From Cercis canadensis (taxonomy: Eukaryota > Streptophyta > Magnoliopsida > Fabales > Fabaceae), in the NCBI GenBank assembly GCA_003255065.1, contig QAOA01004890.1, forward strand, positions 141,106 through 205,105: a DNA stretch of 64,000 nucleotides. Reading direction: 5' to 3'. This document shows positions 59,706 to 64,000 of the stretch, piece after piece (within the stretch, counting starts at the first letter, position 1; each line of letters starts with the position of its first letter). The position numbers and the translations under genes were made by a program. Under the pieces are notes generated by a model. The model was given only the letters and a program-made list of their open reading frames with translations. It did not search any database and was not told the origin of the DNA.

Positions 59706-60080
59706 ATGGCACAGAGGTATATCTGTGACAAAGTCTCTTGTGAATCATGCATGGCAATCCCAGTGGGTGAACCCTATGAAGCTGATCAAGAACCCACAAC
59801 TTCAACAACTTATTGTAATTACAACAGCAGTATTCCCTACCTGGCGGATCGATCACAAGTGAGGGAGGGTCATGACAATGACCAGTTTCTTCATTACGTT
59901 TACGTACGATATGCAAGCACAAAGAAAAGGGGGTTTACACTTAAAAAGCTTTATTCCACCAGGGCTCGTGGTCGTTCTAGTCCTTTGCAGTCGCTGGCTC
60001 GCAAGATTTGGCGATTCAAAGTCCGAACTATACTCGTAGGTGACACTACTGCAACAAACCAATCCCAACAAACTAAATGA
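59706..60080 (+). CDS. Small hypothetical protein (124 residues)
   Basis: I do not recognise a domain. The protein has four Cys near its N-terminus (YICDKVSCESC and later TYCNYN), a Gln/Thr/Asn-rich middle, and a strongly basic C-terminal half (STKKRGFTLKKLYSTRARGR, LARKIWRFKVRTILVG). The frame begins at a good ATG after a leader with a TATA-like box and ends before a T-rich stretch, so it reads like a short single-exon gene. It lies between the DUF247 gene and the HARDY-like gene. In Arabidopsis an uncharacterised gene (At2g36440, from memory) holds the same place, but I cannot compare the sequences. It could still be a chance frame. Confidence 0.5.
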   Translation: MAQRYICDKVSCESCMAIPVGEPYEADQEPTTSTTYCNYNSSIPYLADRSQVREGHDNDQFLHYVYVRYASTKKRGFTLKKLYSTRARGRSSPLQSLARKIWRFKVRTILVGDTTATNQSQQTK

Positions 60081-63000
60081 TATTCATTCATTCCTATCTT
60101 TGTTTTAACCCATTCTTTTTTATTTTTTTGAGATGCAAAACCGCATTCTTTAATTTGTAAACTATTCCCTTTATTTCTTTTTTCTTTTTCTCCAATGTTG
60201 TAAAGAAAGAAATTAAAATGCAATGAACTTGTTTCTGTTATATATTCCCTTTACCTCTAATTGACCTTGCAGATTGCAGTAGCAAAAGGGTGTGATTTTA
60301 TATCTATTGTTTAGTTCCGCCATGGCAATATAATCTAGAAGACAGACAATAGAATGCAAAACAGCACGACGAACAGCTTCACATTTGAACGCCATTACCA
60401 CATAGATTAAAATTATTCATATTTTTATAGAACTGCGCACACTTTACTTCCAGATTTTTATGTTCAATTTCATTTAAAGAGGTAAGAACCACGAGAGATG
60501 GATTTAGATTATCCCTCACTGTGCACGAAATTTACCGAACTTCAAATTTATTTTTTTTGAAAAAGAAGAAGTTATTTTATATTTTTTTAATTTGGAGGTT
60601 TCTTAGATACTTTTAGTATTTATGTTGTATGTCATACTACATATGAATAGTCAATGTGTGAATGACATGTATACAAGTTAATTATTTTTAAGTTTGTTTA
60701 AGAAAATAAGATAAATTAATTTTATATCCAATAAAATATAAAAATGATGTATGCTTACCATGTAAGTGTAATATGACATAGGGGTGTTCGCAGGTCGATT
60801 TGGGCAGATTGAAGATCCAGAAACCGAACCGCACTTCATTTAGCGGGTTGGTTATGTTCGGTTTTGCATAAAAGAAGAACTAAAACCGAACCAAACTGCA
60901 TACATCCGATTCAGTTTGGTTCGGTTTGGGCGGGTTCGCGGATTGAACTGTATGTTCCATTCCACTCAAACAAATATCCAACATTCAAACAGATACAAAA
61001 TGGTATTTTAAGTCTTTAACATTCAAACATATATCCAACATTCATCATAATTTAATCAATATCCAATATTCAAACATAATGAAATTGACAAACTTAATAC
61101 TTTAAGACTTTAACCATCATCAAACATAACGAAATCATCAAATAAAAACTACCAACAAAGTACAAATTACACATGTAGTATCATAGAATCCCCTTTTGTT
61201 ATTCATTAAAGCCTTGTCATCTGAACCAAACGTGAAAAATAAAATACTCAATAAGACGTAGCTTATATAACTCATGCATGAACATTAAAACTCACTTAAA
61301 ATTTTATATCAAATTGTGATTTCAAATTTTCAAGCCTAAGATTCAATGCTCAATACTAATTTATAGCAAAAACAAAATAATAATAATTTGTAGCATAGTT
61401 TTCCATATCCAGATTAAATTATGTATCGATCAAACAAAAAAATAAAAACAGTCTCCAGTTAATCACCATTTTATGACGATACAATTTATATTATCTCAAT
61501 GAATTGAGATGGACTATATAAATGAGAAAAATACTTATTATACATATGGTAATCCTTAAATTATTTCGCACTAGTAAAATATCAAAATTTGGATCATATA
61601 AAATAAAGTTTAAATGGGCTTAAGTAAATTTAGATTGTGCTAAATACACTTGTAAAAATAAATGCAAATAGTAATACTTGGAGAGAATAATTATTCCGAC
61701 AATGAACCTTAGGAATTGTGATGTACATGATTGAAATAATACCTAATTGGGATGTTAATAAATCAAATTGATTAGACGTTTTGAATATATAGTGACATAA
61801 TTATAGGGTACTTTTTTAATGTGAGGAAGATAAGTGTAATTTAATCAAACTTGAAGAGGAAGATACATATGTTTAATTTACTATCTATCTTTTTAATTTG
61901 ATACCACTAGCTAATTAATTAGTCCTAATCCACCCTTACCTTTTGCACTACGATCGACCAAGCAGTAGCAGGCCAAACTAGTACTGTTGGTGCAATTCAT
62001 TGTGCCGATTATAGGTTACCACTAATTATTATGTTATATTATGAGACAGTTGTAATATGGTTGTACAAATCTTTTTTTATCTTTAAAACGGCGGAGGCTA
62101 ATTAAGCTGTCATGGGCACTAAGATAAGGGGCATGTCATGTGTAGTCACGACTCACGAATAGGAGGTACCAAGCATTGACAATCATAACAGCAGTCAATA
62201 ATGGTGATAATTAAGCTTTTCGTGGTGCTTAAACCATTCTTACCCAATAATCACATCTCTTGACCGCACCCATTAATGTTAATGTCCTTTTCTTCTGCAC
62301 ATTTATAGTACCAAAAAGTTACTCTCAGTGGTTTACACATTTACCTCTTCCACGAAGCTAAATGGGTAAAAGAAGGTGAAAGTGTAAGGAAAATAAGGAG
62401 GAAGAAAATATATATTCATCACTATTTTCATCTCTTTTTATAATTTACCACTTATAAATCATATAAAAAAATATTAATGCCCAAAATAAAAAATACTACT
62501 CTGTTATTACTGAACCTCTCAAAATCAAGATAACGCCGGTATATTTATATGATAGTATTTCAAATTAATTCAACCTACATTAATTAATTCATTTAAAAAA
62601 TTTCATACAGTTAAGATTTTTTAGGTATCTTACACTGGTGTATAAACATGCAACCATAGAGTCAAAAGGTATAGGTAGAAAACTTGATATACGTATAATG
62701 GAATTTGAATGCATGGCATGAGGGACCCAATAGCTAGGATAGGAAGGTGAGGTGTCAACGTCCATATAGACTCCTGAATGGATCTGTTTTCCACTGTTGG
62801 AGTGCCACGTGTTAAAAGCTGAACTTGTTGAGAATGACACGTCAACAAAATGGTCAGGTGGACCACATGCATTCATTATAGCCCGAGGCCTATAATCAGA
62901 AGAAGTTTGTTGATGCTTCGTAATATCGACACAACAGTGGGTTAGAATAGAAGTTACAACATTGAATTGGGATTGCTGCACCCGTTAATTCAACACAATA

Positions 63001-63817
63001 ATAATTCATTCTGATTGACTAAACCTACCCACTTGCACTCTTTTCTTTACCAAATTACATATGGTGAAGTTTTCAGCTTATGTTATGCTTTGGAAATTAG
63101 AACTAAACACCCGCGGACAATGAACTTGAAAACGAAGGAGTAGACAGAAACATCTAGAGCGACATTTTTCCACACTCTGTTCTTGAGATGGTAGAACTTC
63201 CTCCTTAGAATATAAATGGGTATAAACAAGCTCTAAATAAATGGGTATAAACAAGCTCTAAGGAATCAAAACCCTAGTTGAAGGTGGCAAACAGAGTCTG
63301 AAACCTTCAATTAGGGTGTTATAGACAAGCCTGAAATGACATTCACTAATAATTAGGGTGGAGTACTGGCTTAGTTCAAGATAGCCCAGATACTTATCAC
63401 TGAGTTGTCATAGAATATTTGATTCCAAGATTTCGGGGTTATGAAGAATCAACCTTTATATATAGTAAGATGAACTCTGCCTGCAATCTCCGAAAATAAT
63501 ACCAAAAAAGAAGCTCCTTTCATTTAGCAATATTACATGAAGATACAAGTATCACACAATTAAGGTGCAGCACCATAAAAACTTAATATAGAAAGTACTG
63601 TACATAGTTTACCAACGAAAACAAAAAAAGCAAAAAAAAACACACCACTCATACATTACATTTCGTCAGGTCCAAGTAAACGCTTCGATGTGAGAGTTCT
63701 CCCATAATTTATTACAGGTTACCTTTCTTGATTTAAGCTTTTGAATTTTCGCTCAAGCATCTAATTAAGTCATGCAGTACTGACTATAGATAACGAGGTT
63801 TAACCCATGGGAGATTA
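60081..63817. other. Intergenic region before the HARDY-like gene
   Basis: AT-rich. It includes a hAT-like repeat from about 60778 and a tandem duplication of AAATGGGTATAAACAAGCTCT (21 bases; near 63213 and 63238). The minus-strand frames at 62589-62981 have no recognisable domain. The 3' UTR of the last gene probably takes up the final 200-300 bases. Confidence 0.4.
60778..60960. repeat. hAT-like dispersed repeat fragment
   Basis: It begins TAGGGGTGTTCGCAGGTCGA and continues with GGTTCGGTTT and AAACCGAACC phrases in both orientations. This is a style common at the ends of plant hAT-derived repeats. The far end is not clear. Confidence 0.45.
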
Positions 63818-64000
63818 TTAGGGAAATTTCCAAAGGTTTGGATCCTCAAAAATGTCTTCTGGGGCAGGAGCGTCCCCAACAATGTCCAAATGAGGAGGGC
63901 TCAAAAGCATTCCCTCTGCCATATTCATTAGAACATTTGGCATATCAAAAATCAAATCCTCATCGACAAACTCCTCAACTCCTGGTTTCTCTTGTGGCTC
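63818..64000 (-). CDS. HRD: HARDY/ERF024-like AP2/ERF factor, C-terminal end (partial)
   Basis: The last 60 codons of a minus-strand gene that continues beyond the right edge; the stop is TAA at 63820-63818. The protein ends with FVDEDLIFDMPNVLMNMAEG, MLLSPPHLDI and a tail NLWKFP. MPNVLMNMAEGMLLSPP and an ending of the LWNFP type are hallmarks of HARDY (ERF024), a DREB subgroup A-4 factor tied to drought tolerance and root/leaf growth when overexpressed in Arabidopsis. The AP2 domain is outside the window, so the assignment rests on this tail and on gene order. Confidence 0.85.
   Translation of the reverse strand, partial: EPQEKPGVEEFVDEDLIFDMPNVLMNMAEGMLLSPPHLDIVGDAPAPEDIFEDPNLWKFP

Noticed and set aside
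62589..62981. 130-residue minus-strand frame
   Set aside because: No recognisable motif; an overlapping frame of similar length is open in another phase, as expected by chance.
1..64000. CRISPR arrays, bacterial operons, organellar insertions, rRNA or tRNA genes
   Set aside because: No regularly spaced repeat array with unique spacers, no polycistronic gene layout and no recognisable RNA gene was seen. The window is plant nuclear DNA throughout.

Overview
This is a stretch of eudicot nuclear DNA, AT-rich and intron-bearing. It carries plant-only gene families (GRF, DREB/ERF, DUF247, PPR, TRM) and a dense load of plant transposons. The exact genus cannot be read from the sequence. Five single Ns (10533, 12676, 20275, 49450, 59199) mark a draft assembly, and three of them sit beside duplicated sequence.

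The genes, left to right, are: the last four exons of a class II starch branching enzyme (1230-3413, +); a decayed PPR gene (5262-6999, +); a growth-regulating factor with an intact miR396 site (7341-9453, -); a small coiled-coil DUF662/RAB6-interacting golgin gene (20761-22255, +); a TRM27/TRM28-like DUF4378 protein (32904-36011, +); a DREB1/CBF-like AP2 factor (46234-46872, +); a DUF247 membrane protein (55637-56995, +); a possible small orphan gene (59706-60080, +); and the C-terminus of a HARDY/ERF024-type AP2 factor (63818-64000, -). From memory, SBE2 - GRF3 - DUF662 - TRM27 - DUF247 - HARDY is also the order of neighbours on Arabidopsis chromosome 2 (At2g36390 to At2g36450). The window therefore looks like an expanded but colinear ancestral block, with the PPR pseudogene and the DREB1-like gene as apparent extras. 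The genes do not form a pathway; their association is ancestral linkage.

The space between genes is full of mobile DNA. There is the 3' end of a Copia element in an SBE intron (1-832), and two families of inverted-repeat MITEs with two copies each (4091/16415 and 9953/36945). A foldback element at about 23930-24622 holds a 42-bp tandem repeat. A complete but dead Copia element (38261-43180) has flush GTTTG target duplications and non-canonical TA...TA LTR ends. A 1.95-kb palindromic Mutator-like foldback element (43637-45585) has degenerate telomere-type repeats as its core. A hAT-like repeat lies at 47740-48410, and a possible solo LTR at about 48713-49110. A near-intact L1-type LINE (49451-55324, -) sits just upstream of the DUF247 gene between two apparently identical 281-bp direct repeats, one of which stops at an N.

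I found no clear evidence of a wholly new biological system. The strongest candidates for a second look are the telomere-repeat foldback element, the LINE with its long flanking duplication, and the extra DREB1-like gene with altered signature residues.
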